From: Saxidomus purpurata
Lineage: Eukaryota > Mollusca > Bivalvia > Venerida > Veneridae
Reading direction: 5' to 3'
Assembly (NCBI GenBank): GCA_022818135.1
Contig: JAFMSR010000015.1
Coordinates: forward strand, 6,540,691 to 6,604,690
DNA length: 64,000 nt
This document shows, piece after piece, positions 1 through 14,127 of the stretch. The notes beneath the pieces were generated by a model that was given only the letters and a program-made list of their open reading frames with translations, had not been told where the DNA came from and ran no database searches. How positions within the stretch are numbered: the first letter of the stretch is position 1; every line of letters begins with the position of its first letter. Both the position numbers and the translations under genes were made by a program.

Positions 1-2061
1 GGTTTGGTCTTAATGCTGAAAATAGCTAGTGGCGATACTTTAAGATCTGACATAAGTCAATATATAACGGAAATATGCCGGGCGATCAGCAGGAAATGGA
101 CGGTCTTGCTGAGGTCAATCGCTAATGGTGGTTATTCTTGTGACGGTTCACAATACAGTCTTGTTAATTTAGAGAGAAATATAGCCTTATGGGGGGAAAT
201 AATATTCTGGGATGCTCTGCAGGAGCTAATTATGTTTTTTATTAGGTGTGTACTTTTCTTGGATTGTCTCTTTGATTTTCTTAGTGTTTAATAACACTTA
301 AGGAAGCAAAAAGTGAAGAGGTTTAAACCATGACTGCTCAGCCTGTAAGTTATTTGTTCAAACCGAAAATACTGCCATAGTAGACCTTTATTACTGATTT
401 TCCTCAAGAAATGGTTTACTTGTGACTCAGTATACTTAAAACTTTTTCATGAAACTTTGGTCAAATTTTCTTCTCATCAAGATGACATGCAGCCATGCAC
501 GCACAAGGTCATGGTCACATTTAGGGGTCAATGGTTTGTGTGTCAAGAGTAACATATCCTTTGAAGGATTTAAAGAAACTTATCAAAATTAATGTTTATC
601 TCATTGAGAATATGCAGAACCTATGTTCCAATTGTGCTGGCTCAAGGTCAAGGTCACACATAGGGGTCAGAGATCCTCCTTTCAACATTCCTTCACATGG
701 CAAGGGAAATAGCTGTCTCTCAGACTGCCCTGTTTACAAAAAGTAAACTGGTAATACCAAGGTTGATTTTGCTGATAAAAAACTTTTAAGGATGTATCTG
801 ATTTTCACTTAATGGTGATTGCACTAATTTTGCTCTTTGTCAGTTTAGGTTTCAGCGTCACAGCTTAGAAATCACTTTCCTATGTATGTGGTAACCCATA
901 CTTGTTTTAGGACAGGAACTTATCAGATTCTTAGGATTTATAGTACGTTTATGCCTCACAGAGGTATCAATTTTGCATGAAATGCCGCAATAAAAGTGAG
1001 AGAAATAAGTGATAGAGTCGTAAAGCTGTGTCGTATTGTGATACGCGGCCACTTTATGATTGACAATCATATCAACAGGGGTGTGATTTGCAGATAGTAG
1101 GATATCTGTAGGGACCTGCTATCTGCTGTATAACTCCAGTAATCTCTATACAGTAATCGAAGTAGCTGTATTTAGAGAACAGTGTTAGTGAAAGCAGGAA
1201 AGACACAAAGGATAAGGTTCCATCAAGAGTTGTTTTTTTAACCCAGCCTGGTCACAACCTTCTTTCTCATCGAGTCAGTATTTATTAGGAAGCATATGAA
1301 AAAGCAATACAATAAGCTAGAAACTTTTTGAAAAGAATAAAAAGACAGTCTAGCCGATGAAGCTTTACTCTTGAACATAAAGTTACTGGTGAAACATGTT
1401 AGAATCATAATTTGGTAATCTCCTTTTGTGGATTTATTTCTTGGCCATGTCTTGATCACATGTAATGGTAGTTCAGCAAAATTTGATAGATACATACATT
1501 TACACGATCATGAGATGAAGTTCAGTAAAGATACAGTGACTATCTCCCTCATCCAGCAAGTGACTACATTGTTATACATCCATTGAAACAGTTGTGTTTC
1601 TGTATATACTAATTGTAGGGCTTGTCAAATACTTTGATATGTGCTTTACTGATGAAAAAGAACTATGATAAAGACAAATGATTTTGATGTTTAACTACAT
1701 GTATCTAATTGCAAAATTTGAAGTATATTTTGTGAATTTGGTTGATATATTGTGTTTAGATTTCTGTGCAAATGTTTTGTGTGTTAAGTATTTCTGAAGA
1801 CATGTAAAAGTGAATGTTTCCCATTTAGATATTCATTTGATGTGCATGAGTTATTTATGCATTACATGTTACAATAATTATGAAAATACAGCTTTGAATA
1901 TAAAATTATCATAATGACAACAATGGCAACTTATTGGCATAACACTTTATTGATATAGTTCAAAGTCAACATTTGCCGTGAGCTTTATTGCATAGTATTA
2001 AAACTTCAACATATTTCATGTCATGAGCCAGTTGTTGTAAAAATTATTTGTATATTTACAG
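1..2061. other. Noncoding stretch, probably intron upstream of the giant exon
   Basis: No exon could be recognised. The stretch ends in a usable 3' splice site (TTTGTATATTTACAG, AG at 2060-2061), so at least its 3' part is probably intron. Short open frames here have no recognisable domain or coding-like composition. A dispersed repeat with AAGGTCA motifs lies at about 480-700. Confidence 0.5.
480..700. repeat. AAGGTCA-bearing dispersed repeat, two degenerate monomers
   Basis: Two related blocks, around 500-535 and 640-690, each carry the order (C)AAGGTCA..GGTCACA..TAGGGGTCA. They are separated by a piece containing CCTTTGAAGGATTTAAAGAA. A relative lies in the first ATG4 intron at about 56560-56800 (CCTTGAAGGATTTTAGAATAA and TTCAAGGTCAAGGTCACA). 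It looks like one of the low-complexity tandem modules common in bivalve noncoding DNA; no coding capacity was seen. Confidence 0.5.
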
Positions 2062-5000
2062 AACTGTGAGTGGAAGGATCTCTAGTCGAAGTTCAAGTGT
2101 CACACCTAAAATTCCTGCCAAAGTTTCATTGCACAATTCTGCTGATCTACACAATACATCTGCTTCAAGTGGATCACATATCCTTGACCAATCATCACTA
2201 CCACGGCAACATGGCAACGAGGTGGTTTCCGACACCGCAGATGTCCATAGTGAGAGTTCAGTGTCTGGAAGTCGGTCACTGAATTCTCCAAAGTTGGAAC
2301 ATATGCATAGTCAAGAAGAAGGCACGCCACAACATCAGGTTTCAGCCATGATGGTTAAAGAGGGTCCGGACGAAGGAGATGTTGCCATAGCGACACAGCC
2401 TACACAGCAAGTAGCAGAAGAACAAGGTGCCTGTAGTTATAACTTTACTAACATACTCAATATTAACACTAATCTAGATGAGGTTGAGGTTAATGAAACT
2501 TACTTGAATGTTGTAGGTACCTCTCATAATTTGTCTAGCCCGTCAGCCAATCAAAATGCAAATGACAATGACAGGAGCCAGTCACAAGAGTCGTACTTAA
2601 GTGAAGGCTTTGATGCTGAAATTGAGCAAACAAATTCCATATCTTTTCCCAGTGATCTCAAAGGTTCCAGTATGGACCAGTCAGATTCCATATCTTTTCC
2701 AAGTGATGTCAGAGGTCTAGGTGTTTACCAATCAGATCACTCCTTACATTCTGACTTGTCTGCTGATGAGATGGCTGAAATTGAAACATGTTTGCAGACA
2801 ATTTCTAATGCAGGATGTCCTGATTTAGATAGTATTGTTGAAAATGTTGTTGAGCCCTTGCTATCAATTTCAAAAACTAACAAAACTAAAACCAGAATAG
2901 CTAGCCAAGATTCTATCAATGCAAAGTCTGAGTTTAAACTGTCAGAAAGGGCTATTGTTGATGGTAATAGAACTGTTGGTGAGTGGGTTAATGAGTATAA
3001 GAACAATATTGATCATGGGATAATACAAGACATAGATTCTAAAGTTTCAGGTAATATTGTAGACAGTGAAAAAGGTCATGATGTTCAGACTGATACTGGT
3101 AACATTGAAACAAATGGTATTGACAAGAAGAAACTTTCATTAACTGAAGATAATGGCATTGAGCCAAGTTCTTGTATTTTAGCTGCAGTAGAATCTAAGT
3201 TAGGATCTGAAGAAGATAAGGAAAACTTAAGTTCTCAAGAGGCACTGAATAAATCATTGATTGGTGATGGTGATATGTTTGAAGACATTCCTTACTACCT
3301 TCACAGAAGACATATTGTAGGTGATAGTGAAAGAAAGAAAGAGACAGAACTTTATACAGCTTTGATTAATGCTTTAAATCATCAAAAATCTGGGGCAGAT
3401 CAACGGTCCCGGCGCTCAAGAAGCATGAGGCGAGCTCCAAATTTGCAGATAGAGCAATTGAAAGCTGATGAAGTTCCATTTCAACCTAGATCGTTATCTT
3501 TGCCTACAAAAAGAACAGTTTCAAAATCTCCAGGACGAAAATCTCCTAATGATGCTGAAATATGTAAGTCAGATAAGGCAAGGTCAAGAAGGGCAAAGTC
3601 AAGTCATTCAAGGTCATCTCAATCAAGGTCACCTTCAGGAAATAGAATGATTGTAAATTTTCACAGTCTTCCAAGAAAAGATAATTACTCAAGTGTTGAT
3701 GATACAGCCAGTCCTACTGAAGAGAAAGATGTGTTCACACAGTTTACAAAAAACAGAGCTGCAAGTCCTGGCTTTAAAGGAAGTTCTAGGTCAGAAAGCA
3801 TGGATTTAAGTAATGAAAGTTTCATTGAACCATCACCTGTTACTGATAGATCTGTGGATGAAAGCTTTGGAATAACTCAAACTGCTAGTGAATCAGACTC
3901 TCTCAGAGGCTTAAGTGAAGGAAGCATATCTTTGACACATAGTTCATTTTCAATAAATGGAAGTGAGACATCACAGGGTAGCTATTCATTATCTGATTTA
4001 AATCTTTCAAGAGATGATATTGTTAATGAAATGGAAAAAATGGACAGTTTTGATGGTGAATATAAAACTGAAAAAATCAAATTGGAAGACTTAGATTTGC
4101 CATTTATTGATGCTTTTGATGAAAGTGATATTTCGGAAAACCAATTAAGCAATTTGCAGATGTCAAACATTTTGCAGCAGAATGAAAGTGTGAAAGAAAA
4201 AGAATTATGTAAAAAGGCAGATGAAATCAAAGAGAAAGAAAATGAAGTAATTGACACAAACCTCGATGATTTTGGAAATGAAGCTGAAGATGATGAAATA
4301 CAATCCTGTCCTTATTCTGATGTTATGGTTACTGAGGGAGTGTGCAGGTTTAATGAACCAGAAAAGATGTCAAACCACATTGGTAGATCTGACATGCATT
4401 ATGCTTTACACAGACAGGACTCAGTTGACATTGAAGAAACAAATGGCTCTGCATCTGAAAGTCGATCACCAAAAATAAAAAGTGCCAAACCTGTTCTCAA
4501 ACCATTAGAAATTCCTCAAAAACCTTCATGGAAAAAGACACAAGCTGATGATGAGTGGGAATCCCTTCTTCAGCAGTTAAAAGATGATGAAAACAATAGC
4601 CCAGATGATCTGAATCCTGCAGATCTTCTCTTATCAATTAACAGTACAAGGCCAGGAACATATGATTTTCCAAAACCACGAAAACCAATGACTGTTGAAG
4701 AAAGTGAAATAGAGGAATTAGATAGACTTCTTTTAGAAACTACAAAATTCAATCATTCTGAGAGAGAAAGAGATCTGTATAGTAAATATCCAGGGTATTG
4801 TGCAACAGCAATGTATACAAACTCAGATGGTAGACGTTATCGAGATTATAAACAGTGTGATTTGAATTTCTCTACTTTCAAACCATCTGATAGTCCTACA
4901 AGATCAACTTCTTGTTCTAGTTCAAGCAGATCTCTTCAGAGTAGTAGTAGGGACAGTGTTATAACAGTTTCTTTGTCTCATGATATTGAAGACATTCAAA

Positions 5001-5962
5001 TGGAAGAAAAACCAATAAGTGCTTTTGTGTATCAAAAGGATCAGGAATGCAGATTATCTGCATCATCATTATCATCACCACGCCATGCTATTATTCGCAG
5101 AAGTCCAAGTCCGAGCAGGTTGATGGAATATAACTCTGTAGGTCACAGAGAATTCAAAGTTAGTGGTGATGACAGCGACTGTATAGACTTGAGCAAAAGA
5201 CATAGTTACCATGGTGAAACAATTGACACTATAGATGCTAAAGAAAGAAGAAAGAGGTTAGAACCGAAACGTGTTAGCTTCCATGAAACTGTTGAGGAAA
5301 TAACAACTGAAGCATACCAGTCTTCAAGTTCATCCAGTGATGACAAAAGTGCAGGTGAGAAGGAATCAGAGTTAGGAACACCAGATACTGTAGAGTCTGG
5401 AGCAATCTCTGATCTCTGTTATGATGGAGATACATCCAGTCATGCATCCAATGCGCCTGATGACTCGGCTAATGAAACAAATGAGTCAGATGTTGGAAGA
5501 ACTGACAATGATGATGAAGATAGTGCAGAAAATGTGACAAGTGAGGAAGAATATTCTGACAAGGATGAGGAATTCCTGAAATTTGCTCAAAGTTTATCAG
5601 AATGTGGAAAAGATGGTGCAGCTGATTCAGGGATAGGTGATTCAATGACTAACACAACAGAAGTGTCGCCATCAGAACCTCTGCATCATGGAAGGCGTTT
5701 AGATGAGAAAATAATTGAAAGTGAAAATGAAAATATTGTAAATGGAAGTCCAGAGATTCATATAGAACAGCTTGATAAACAATCTGTACAAAGTTTTGAA
5801 AATGATTCTAGTTCCAGTGATTCAGAATTAGCCCCTGAAAAGAAAGATAAACGTCCAAGTGTTGATCCACTTGAATCTCTTGAACAGTTACATGATAGTT
5901 ATGTGTCTTCCAGTGAGGAGAGCTCAGAAGGGGAGACAACTTCTAAAAGTAAACTTTTCTGA
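2062..5962 (+). CDS. Giant terminal coding exon, Ser-rich disordered tail (FARP-locus isoform or separate gene)
   Basis: A single open frame of 1,299 codons follows the 3' splice site at 2060-2061 and ends with TGA at 5960-5962. The first exon base is the third base of a codon, so the upstream exon must leave two bases. The in-frame ATG at 2048 lies inside the intron and is probably not a start. The product is very rich in Ser, Asp, Glu and Asn, with no globular domain that I recognise. Visible features are a duplicated ISFPSD motif (about 2637-2710), an Arg-Ser-rich patch (about 3400-3650), a DDEWESLLQQLK segment (about 4550-4580), and a perfect RVSF motif (5270-5281), the classic protein phosphatase 1 docking form. 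Strong codon bias against stops over 3.9 kb makes coding certain. The family is not recognised. By position it may be an alternative last exon of the FARP gene, giving a FERM protein without DH-PH; the phase differs from the first FARP exon in the window, so it would use a different donor exon. A separate gene is the alternative. Confidence 0.85.
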
Positions 5963-8205
5963 TTGATACTGATCAAAGATTATTTTTAATGTTTATTCAG
6001 TGCCAGTAAACTGTATAGGCAATATATCAATGGTCCATACATGTATGATTTTATTTACTGACAAATGACTTGTTTTGGATTTAATGTTGTGTCATACATT
6101 TTAAATTATTAGGGCAGAGTCTCAGAATTGTTCATAAATGAAGTATTTTTAAACATAACACATGTTGCATGAACTTTAAATAATCATAATTATACACAGT
6201 ATTATTTCTAATTTGTTTACTTAAATTACTGAAACCAAGATAAAAGGTAAAAGACAAGTTCACCTCTTGCCATTTTTTTGGTGACACATGTGTTTTGGTG
6301 TTCTTTGCCTTTTTTGCTGTTTCGATGTGCTCAGTAACAACCTGTCACTGCTCTCCATCCACCATTCAGTTGTTTCGTGACATTCCTTACCTTAGTATAC
6401 CAGTTAGAAACAGTACTGTGTATTTAAGACACAAGTTGTATATAGCATGCCACTTTCTGGGTATAAACAGTTTTTATGTATATATTGAATTCTAAGTTAA
6501 GCTAGGGTATCTATTTCTATGATGAAGATAAGGGGGAATTTAATTTTTTTAATGAGGATGCAGGGAATGGAAGATTTCTTAATTGTTAATCAAATTAATG
6601 GTTCAGTGCAACACAATTGCATGTCCTGCTTCATTTTAAAATAAGGAATGAGTGTATTGCGTTAAACCTTGATATATGAACTATTCTCCAGTGAGATAGA
6701 TTTCCATGATGTAGAGTTAATAGACATTTACATAGATAAAGTAGAAGTAGAGTCTGAAAATCTGTAGAAGTTTTTCCTGCAAAAGGCGAAGTCAAATTGT
6801 AATTTAAAATTAAATATGCCTTTACAAAACTGCTGTAAATATATCAAAAGAGAAATGGTCACGTATTTTTGCTCATGTTTATTTACCACTAGCTTATAGT
6901 GCAGACTATTTTGTTCTTTTAAGAAGTAACTGATAGTTGACATTACTTAGAAAGTTACGGCTCAATGTAATTATTTTCCAAGTTAGGTTGTGTATTTATT
7001 ACCTGTGAAGCATATAGCTCTGGAGGATTGATTTGTAGAGTGATTGGCCCTATAAGTTTTTGCATATATTGTTTTTGAGATAATTTGATGTAGTGCAGTT
7101 TTGGGTTTAAAAAGCATGTCCAGGTCTGCTGTGCAAAAACCAGCACTTAGTCTTCACATCATATCTGTACTGTAAGCTTAAACATTCTTGGGTGGGGTTA
7201 TGGGACTGACAATGTGTCAGTTCTATATATAAAAGATAAACAATTTAGTTGAAAGATTGAGATGCATTTTACTCAATGAGGACAGATAGCTGTTGTAGTA
7301 TTTTAGGTTATCTTGAAACGAAGTATAGTAGAATTTCACCAAAAGTAATAATCAATCTGTATCATTCTTAAATTCCATTTTTTTTTACTCTCAATTGATA
7401 CCACTCTCAAACTGTTGTGGGATGACATTCATGAATTTAAATCATAAAAATGATATGCCCAGTGTTTGAATATAACATTGTTAACTATCCATTTCATAGA
7501 AATCAGTGGGTTATGGTTAGAAAAACAATAGTCAGCTGGTAATTTCACTGAAAACAGGTCATTTCCAAGGATATAATCTTGTATTATATACAGTCAACTT
7601 CTTAAAAGCATGGAGAACTACAAAGTCATATTCAGGAGGAGAAGTTTATAAATGATCTGTGTTGCTAAGATGTTGGTTTTCCCACAGCAGGGTTCATTGG
7701 AGTAAAGTAAACTATTTGTGTCTGTTAATCTGTTGCTTCATTATTGAGTTTTCTGCCTTCTAATGGTTCTAATGGCTCTTCCTAATAGAAAGTGTCATGA
7801 TTTTGATAATTAACCACTATAATAAAAATTATATAGCCTGCTCAGGGCATAGCACTCACTACACTTTTCAGTATTTCCTCTCACCAATATTCCTTAGGCA
7901 CTATATGGAAATTAATTGGCACCATTAAACCTAAAAGTTGACCAGTCCAGTAGGTTTTGCTCTAGTATACTTTGGTCTTACGGGTAAAGTCATAACTAGC
8001 TCATTTGGGAGTCGTGGCTGGGTAAAGTTAAAGTTGATTAAGGGCACAGGAAATTGAATAATTTCATCTCCCATCAGTGCTCCTTGTGAGGAAGTTGCCT
8101 ATTACTTGCAAAAGCTCCTAATGATAGAGACATGCAAAATGATGCAATACTTTTTACATAGCAACAATGTATTTGATGCAATAAAACATACTTTAAAAAG
8201 TTTTA
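5963..8205 (+). other. Probable 3' UTR of the giant exon
   Basis: AT-rich sequence without a recognisable exon follows the stop. Canonical AATAAA signals occur at 7821-7826 and 8180-8185, which would give a 3' UTR of roughly 1.9-2.2 kb. Nearer canonical signals were not noticed. The extent is inferred. Confidence 0.35.
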
Positions 8206-10967
8206 TAGGACATAAATATTTCAGTATATATTACATGCAACCTACATACCCACATCCAGACATTTTAAGGCTCAATTTACAAGAACATTGAACATGCTCA
8301 AAGTAAATGATAGTTGATAGTCAGTCTTGTCTTCCAGCACACATTATCTTTGACAACACCAAAACCAGAAATGATTATTGATTTATTGGTTTTAAAAAAT
8401 TGCACAATAATTGATTTTATGACCTTTTTACTTTTCCTTTTTGTTACAATTTTAATGGTATTAGTTAGTATGTGCCAAAAGCTTGCTCAAATGTTTTATA
8501 AAAAGATGCAGATGAACAATTTGAGAACAGTGCTAAGATCTGCTTTCTGACTGGTTGGGAATCTCTTTGTTGTTTCCTGTTTCTGCTGTGCTTCGTCTTG
8601 GATCTTTTTACAAGGCTTAACGTCCCGTGTCCTCTTTTATTTCAGATTTTTTTTCCTTTTTTCTTTAAAGTAGATTTCTTTCCTAAGAATCATGGTTCCA
8701 GGTTTCTTTTCCTTAAAGCATAAGAATGCACTAATATTCTAGAATTTCTTGGAGGTTACGTAAAGGATTTCTTCTTAAAAGACAAAATTACAGCAGATTT
8801 GTCTGAAGAGTTCCTGAACTGAACATTTGCAGTTTATGAATGGTACTGTATCTTTCAGGGAATTCAGGACACTCCTATGTTAAGTTAAGAGATAATTTTT
8901 CTTCGTGAAAATTAGATGTTTTGCAAGAAACTTCAGTGTCAATAATTATGGTTTCCACATCCTGGTGCAGCTGATCTTTAATTTGTTTTCCTTTATCAAA
9001 CAAAGAGTAGAAGGTCATTGTCACCTAGCAACTTTAAATAGCAGGGGGAAATTCTTGAAAACTGCTCTTGAAATGAAAGGTTTCAGGAGACAGTTACAGT
9101 TCAAATGTATCAACCATATCAACAGACACATTCCTAAAAATGGGCAGTGTTATGTAATCTCAACTATAATTATATAGCTCCATAGAAGTACATGTAACAT
9201 GTCATATTATAAAGTTGGGCCTTATGTAGTTACTGTAAATAGAAAAGTCTGACATTTCAGAAGAAAGAGACAAGTAATTGTGCATACTCTTAGTTCCAGC
9301 AATTTTAGAAACTAGTCACTGAAAGTTGCGGGAAAGGGGGGGGAATTGAGACATTATAAAATATTAACATTTCAACATTAACAAGTTTTTGGGTGTGAAA
9401 AAAACCTGCTACATGTGTAAATTTATTTTTTTTTCCTTTTAGATTTTAAATTTGAGACATTGTGCTACTTAAGTTTGCTGTTTATTTCCCCCCTGACTTG
9501 AAGTTTGAGTGTGAAAAAGTTCTATTCATTGTCATTGGCATTTTGGTGCTGAGTTACTAGATATTGATCCCTGCGGAATATAAATCCAATTTAGCAGAAA
9601 ACATGTTCCACTTTACATATGATAAAAGATCACCAAATGTTGTGTGAATGTTTCTGAAGTGTAGAAACATGAGAAAATTTATAGGGCAATGAATTAAAAA
9701 GCCTAATACCAAAGGGAGCTCGGTGAAAAACACCTAACACTACATCATGTTACAGGAGCTGTAGAATAGGTTATGGTGAAGACAGGCATTATAGTGGTCT
9801 TTACTTGAACTTGTTTCAAAACTAGTGGATTTTAGTGATGTAGAAAACCATTCAGTATATAAACATTTAAAAGAAAAGTTTATGAAATATTAACTAATGA
9901 ATGATGTACTGGTGAGGTTGATGCTAGCTTAAGACAAGAAAAAAATCTATTTAATTTGTTTTCATATTTACATTATTACATCTTCTTTCTGTCAAGTACT
10001 TTTTATACAAGTTTTCTATTCTTTTTTGTATTTAACAACATTCTTGCAGTGATAAATATTATAAATAACTGCTTTAGTGCATAAACCGTCGAGTGATGTA
10101 TTTCTCATCTTCCTCTGTCCTCTGCCAACAGCCATTAGCACTTACTTACAAAGCTCCAAGTTTTTGTGATTTGTTAGAAAGTATGACAACTAGGGGGCAG
10201 TTCTTGATGGGATTCTATTATTATATAATAAGTCGTTTTACAGTTTGCCCTACTTGCCAATCCAATCAAATGCTCCCATTTCATTCAAAAGAAGCAAGAT
10301 TTAATTTTTGTATTGATGTAGTCCCAGTCTTTATAAAATATCTTCAAGTTGTCACAAATTTTTGGTAGAATGTTGGTTTTTGTGAAATTTTGGCTTGGAT
10401 TTGGAAACGGGCCATCTGAAGTCAAAAAGTAGGTCACAGAGTTACAATTAGAAAAAACAAGTTCAATCTTACTGAAGCTGTCAGAATGTTGGTTTCATCT
10501 TAGGGTACAAAAGACTGTTATGGACAGCTATTATTGTCTTTTATCAAAACAAATTTTGGTACTGTCCTGTACTGTTTTAAAGTCCCTGGATCACTTTGTA
10601 TTTACTGATATAGAAAATTAAATTTACTGATAAGATAAGGATAGAACCATGTTCTATTCACTCTAAAACAATGTTGGCATATGCCTTTCTTTCTTTTTTT
10701 CGTAATAACTTGGTTAAAATGTTCAGCATGTAAGACATCTTTCTTGGTAAAATAAGAGCTTTCTTGTTATAGTTGTGCTCCTGGGACTTTAACTTGTGTT
10801 AGCTGTGTAGGCCTCATGGTAGACTCTTAATATATAAAGTTATCTTTATAGAATTATTCTAACTATTTGTATGAGTGGTAAGAGAGTCATTCAATATTAA
10901 ATTAAACTATTTGACACTTTAACCAGAATGTCAGCCAGTGTTCATTATTATAGAGGATAATTATTGT

Positions 10968-11106
10968 TGGTTTTGGTGTAATATCATGTTACAATTTCAC
11001 CAAGTGAGCACCAAAGGTGATATTTTCACAGTGGTGCAGCCCATGTGTGAAAATAACTTCTTTTGATGTTCAGGAGTGAGATTAATGTGATATTACACCG
11101 ATACCA
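10968..11106. mobile_element. Small foldback or MITE-like element
   Basis: The ends are inverted copies: TTGGTTTTGGTGTAATATCA on the left and its near reverse complement TGATATTACACCGATACCAA on the right. Inside, TATTTTCACA and TGTGTGAAAATA are also inverted. It has no coding capacity. The family is not known to me. Confidence 0.5.
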
Positions 11107-13407
11107 ACTATTTTTCTGTTTATTTTATGGTTTCTATAAAATATCGAAAATGGCGGGAAACATCATCAGAAAATGTAAAGTCATCGTCGCATGGTTTCAC
11201 GCATTATTACACTCATTATACTTTTTGACCTTAATCCGGGTTAAAGATTGCAAAAACAGTGAAAATAAAAATGGTAATCCACTGTTTCTTAACTGTGGAT
11301 TATCATTTATTTCATTGAGAAAATTCGCTGGAAAACATAAAATAAATGCAGACTAGTACTAGTATTCCAAACATATTTATAAGTCCTGGGAGCTTTTACA
11401 TACAAAATACAGCTGTGCTGTTACTTCAGTCAACATGAACCATTTACACTGTATATAATTATCATATTTCTTTGAACAAAGATTTAAGTAAAGTTGCTCA
11501 AAATACACTAACTGCTGTTCCTTCTTGATTTCAGAAGTTGAAAATATCTGTAAGATCAAACCAAGTTGAGCGTGAAAGCTTTAAACATACCTGACATTTG
11601 TTGCTTTTTTACCATAAGTGTGCAGAAGGCACTAACTTTGCCTCTCATGCTAACTGCAATATTTTGAGTGCACTGCCATTTATCCTTTGTGCTAGAGTAT
11701 TCTTTAGTTTAAGGTATTCCATCGCCATAATATAATGAGTCACAAGACTGTAAGACAATAAATGACATTGCTTAGAATAAATTGACAATAAGTTACATTA
11801 ATTGTGACATTAAGTTTCTTAAATTGTAACATCGCATACTGTATCATAATGGATTCACAATTTCATTGTTTACCCTGACCTAACTTTTACTTGACTTGAT
11901 TTGTTTCCGAGCTTTGTTTAAATTTTATGTCCTTAATCATCTATCTTTGTGACATATCCTTTATTTTTATTAGTAATTTATATAATTATTAATTCTGTTA
12001 CCTAAAATAAAGAGCTTTTCTTAAGAATTTCTCTAACACTGTACTGAAACTAATGTGTTAAGTCTTTTCTTGAAATAGTGAAAGCAGTGTAAAGGAACTT
12101 TTGGGAGTACACTGTATTTGTAGGAAGAAAGTGTAAACAGTGAGAACTTCTGTGAACACCCTGTAGTAGGCAAGCTACCAATCAATAATATGTGAAATTT
12201 ACAATTTTGCTTCCAAGCTTCTAAATTTGCTATAATCAGTGCTTTCTTAATGTAGTCTAGTCGGGTGATATGAGTTTTCAATTTTAAAGCATTGTCATTT
12301 ATAATTTGTGATATAATTTTGATGTACAAGATTTTATAACATGCTTAGATTTCCTTCAGTCTACCGAAGCCACATTACGAGTTCAATGTTTTATCTGTTA
12401 TCCATAACTGTTTTCTCTGGCTTTTCTGCAACCACTGCTCAGAGTTGGTCTTGTTGTAGGGTGTGTCTTTGTGGTTATCAAATTAGATGAAAAAAGAACA
12501 AGTTACTTTTTAAAAACCTCTGGATAGATAGATTCATGTATTGATTTGGATTGAAAGAACTAGACTGAAAAATTCCACAAACCTCATTTCCATACACAGT
12601 CAAAGCTTCTTGTTTCCTAATACCACTATCACAGCCAGTTAATGGGTATACCAAATTTTCAGCCTTCTAATTTCTCCGGCGCAGACATACATTTCCTGGT
12701 TCCTGTGATTTCCACTCACTTTCTAATGACATTTTCTAATGTTTGACCATTCTTTTCTCACATTGATTACCAGCTAGCTCAGAAAGAGAGAGACCAATTC
12801 ATCAGCTCCTGAAATAATGGCATTAAGAGTCATTTCAGAAAACCAGTGAGGCAAAAAAATATAAAACGACATTAGGTTTTTTCAGGCTTGGCTTATTTTG
12901 CAGTTGTTATCCTGCAGTGAAAAATATTGAGAGATTAGGGCAGGGCTTAGGAAATTTTGAAATCTCACTGGTCCAGGTCGGCCAATCACCCCAAAATGCA
13001 TGCCCCTGTATTATGAATACCTTGTAAAATCTATCGAAGGGATTATGACTACTATGCCATTTTTGGATCAAGGGGATTTCGACTAAGGGGTTTTGAATGT
13101 CTCTTGGTATGAAACTGTATTTGAATATGAACATTTGCAGTGTCTCCATGCATGAAATTAAAACCAGTTGGTTCCTATGGAAATAATTGCTGAAACTGCT
13201 GAAAATGGAAAATCTAATCTTTTTCATTACCATTAAAAGCAATAATAATTGAAATGCCACAGAAAGTAGGTTAACATTAGCTTTCGTCCTTTTAGAATGT
13301 TGAGAAACTAAATGGAAACAGTTGTATCTCCTTCAATTTAATATGTGAACACATATTTTTCACCATGTAACTATAGCATGAACTTTGATATTAAACAAAA
13401 CTATGTA

Positions 13408-13581
13408 CAGTAAATTCTGTAGATAATGACTCCGGATATAGCTATACTTAGGATATAAGGAATAAATTTTGACTGCGCGATATTTTTAGTTTATATGAAA
13501 ATGTTTTATGGATATAACGAACTCCAAATAAGGAATACATTTACATGGTCCCAAGGAGTTCGTTATAAAGGGACTTTACTG
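13408..13581. mobile_element. TA-flanked MITE, pogo/Tigger-like ends (family A, copy 1)
   Basis: The element runs from CAGTAAATTC to GACTTTACTG and is flanked by TA on both sides (13406-13407, 13582-13583). Inside it carries GGATATA/GAACTCC words and the string GGTCCCAAGGAGTTCGTTAT near the right end, shared with the copies at 17493 and 37532. Terminal CAG...CTG with a TA duplication is the pattern of Tc1/mariner-pogo elements. It has no transposase frame, so it is non-autonomous. Confidence 0.75.
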
Positions 13582-13970
13582 TATATCTCTTAAAATATAT
13601 ACTAAAGTAAGCTTTAAATGGAAAGTAGTGGAGAATTCAGGTTATGGCATCATATTGTCTTCATCAGATTATGCAAAACGTCTCATGTGGAAATATTTTA
13701 TGTATTTGGATGTTTCATAGAGGTCTCAGTTTGACAGTAATGGAGAATATATATCATACTCTATGAGAGAAAATACATAGTTTGTTATGTACCTAATTCT
13801 GTCAGGACAGTTTTGGTCTTTTTTTTAAAATCTTGATTCAGTAATTTCTCATTTATGAGTCTGTTGAAGTCATTAGTTTGGAGGGGATTAATGAAGAAAA
13901 TATTGATTGAGATTAACACTTAATTAAACAACTTAACTCCTAAGTTACAGCATATTTTCTTCTTTTTGAG

Positions 13971-14127
13971 GATAAAAAGGGGGACTGGCAGTTATTTAAT
14001 ACTTTATTGAGATAATAGGGGCTGTTGGGAAATAAGGCGAGTATTTGGATAATAAGGGGGACTGTATTCGGATAAAAAGGGGGACTGGCAGTTATTTAAT
14101 AGTTTATTGGGATAAAAAGGGAGACAA
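13971..14127. repeat. G-rich direct repeats
   Basis: The string GATAAAAAGGGGGACTGGCA followed by GTTATTTAATA occurs at 13971 and again at 14071, exactly 100 bases apart. A weaker third piece (GATAAAAAGGGAGAC) lies near 14110, and variants such as GATAATAAGGGGGACTG lie between. It is a local tandem duplication of about 100 bp; no function is visible. Confidence 0.7.

Noticed and set aside
4..291. 95-residue open frame at the left edge
   Set aside because: No recognisable domain, and no convincing splice or start context.
12907..13260. 117-residue open frame on the minus strand
   Set aside because: No family resemblance, random-looking composition and no splice context; a chance frame in AT-rich DNA.
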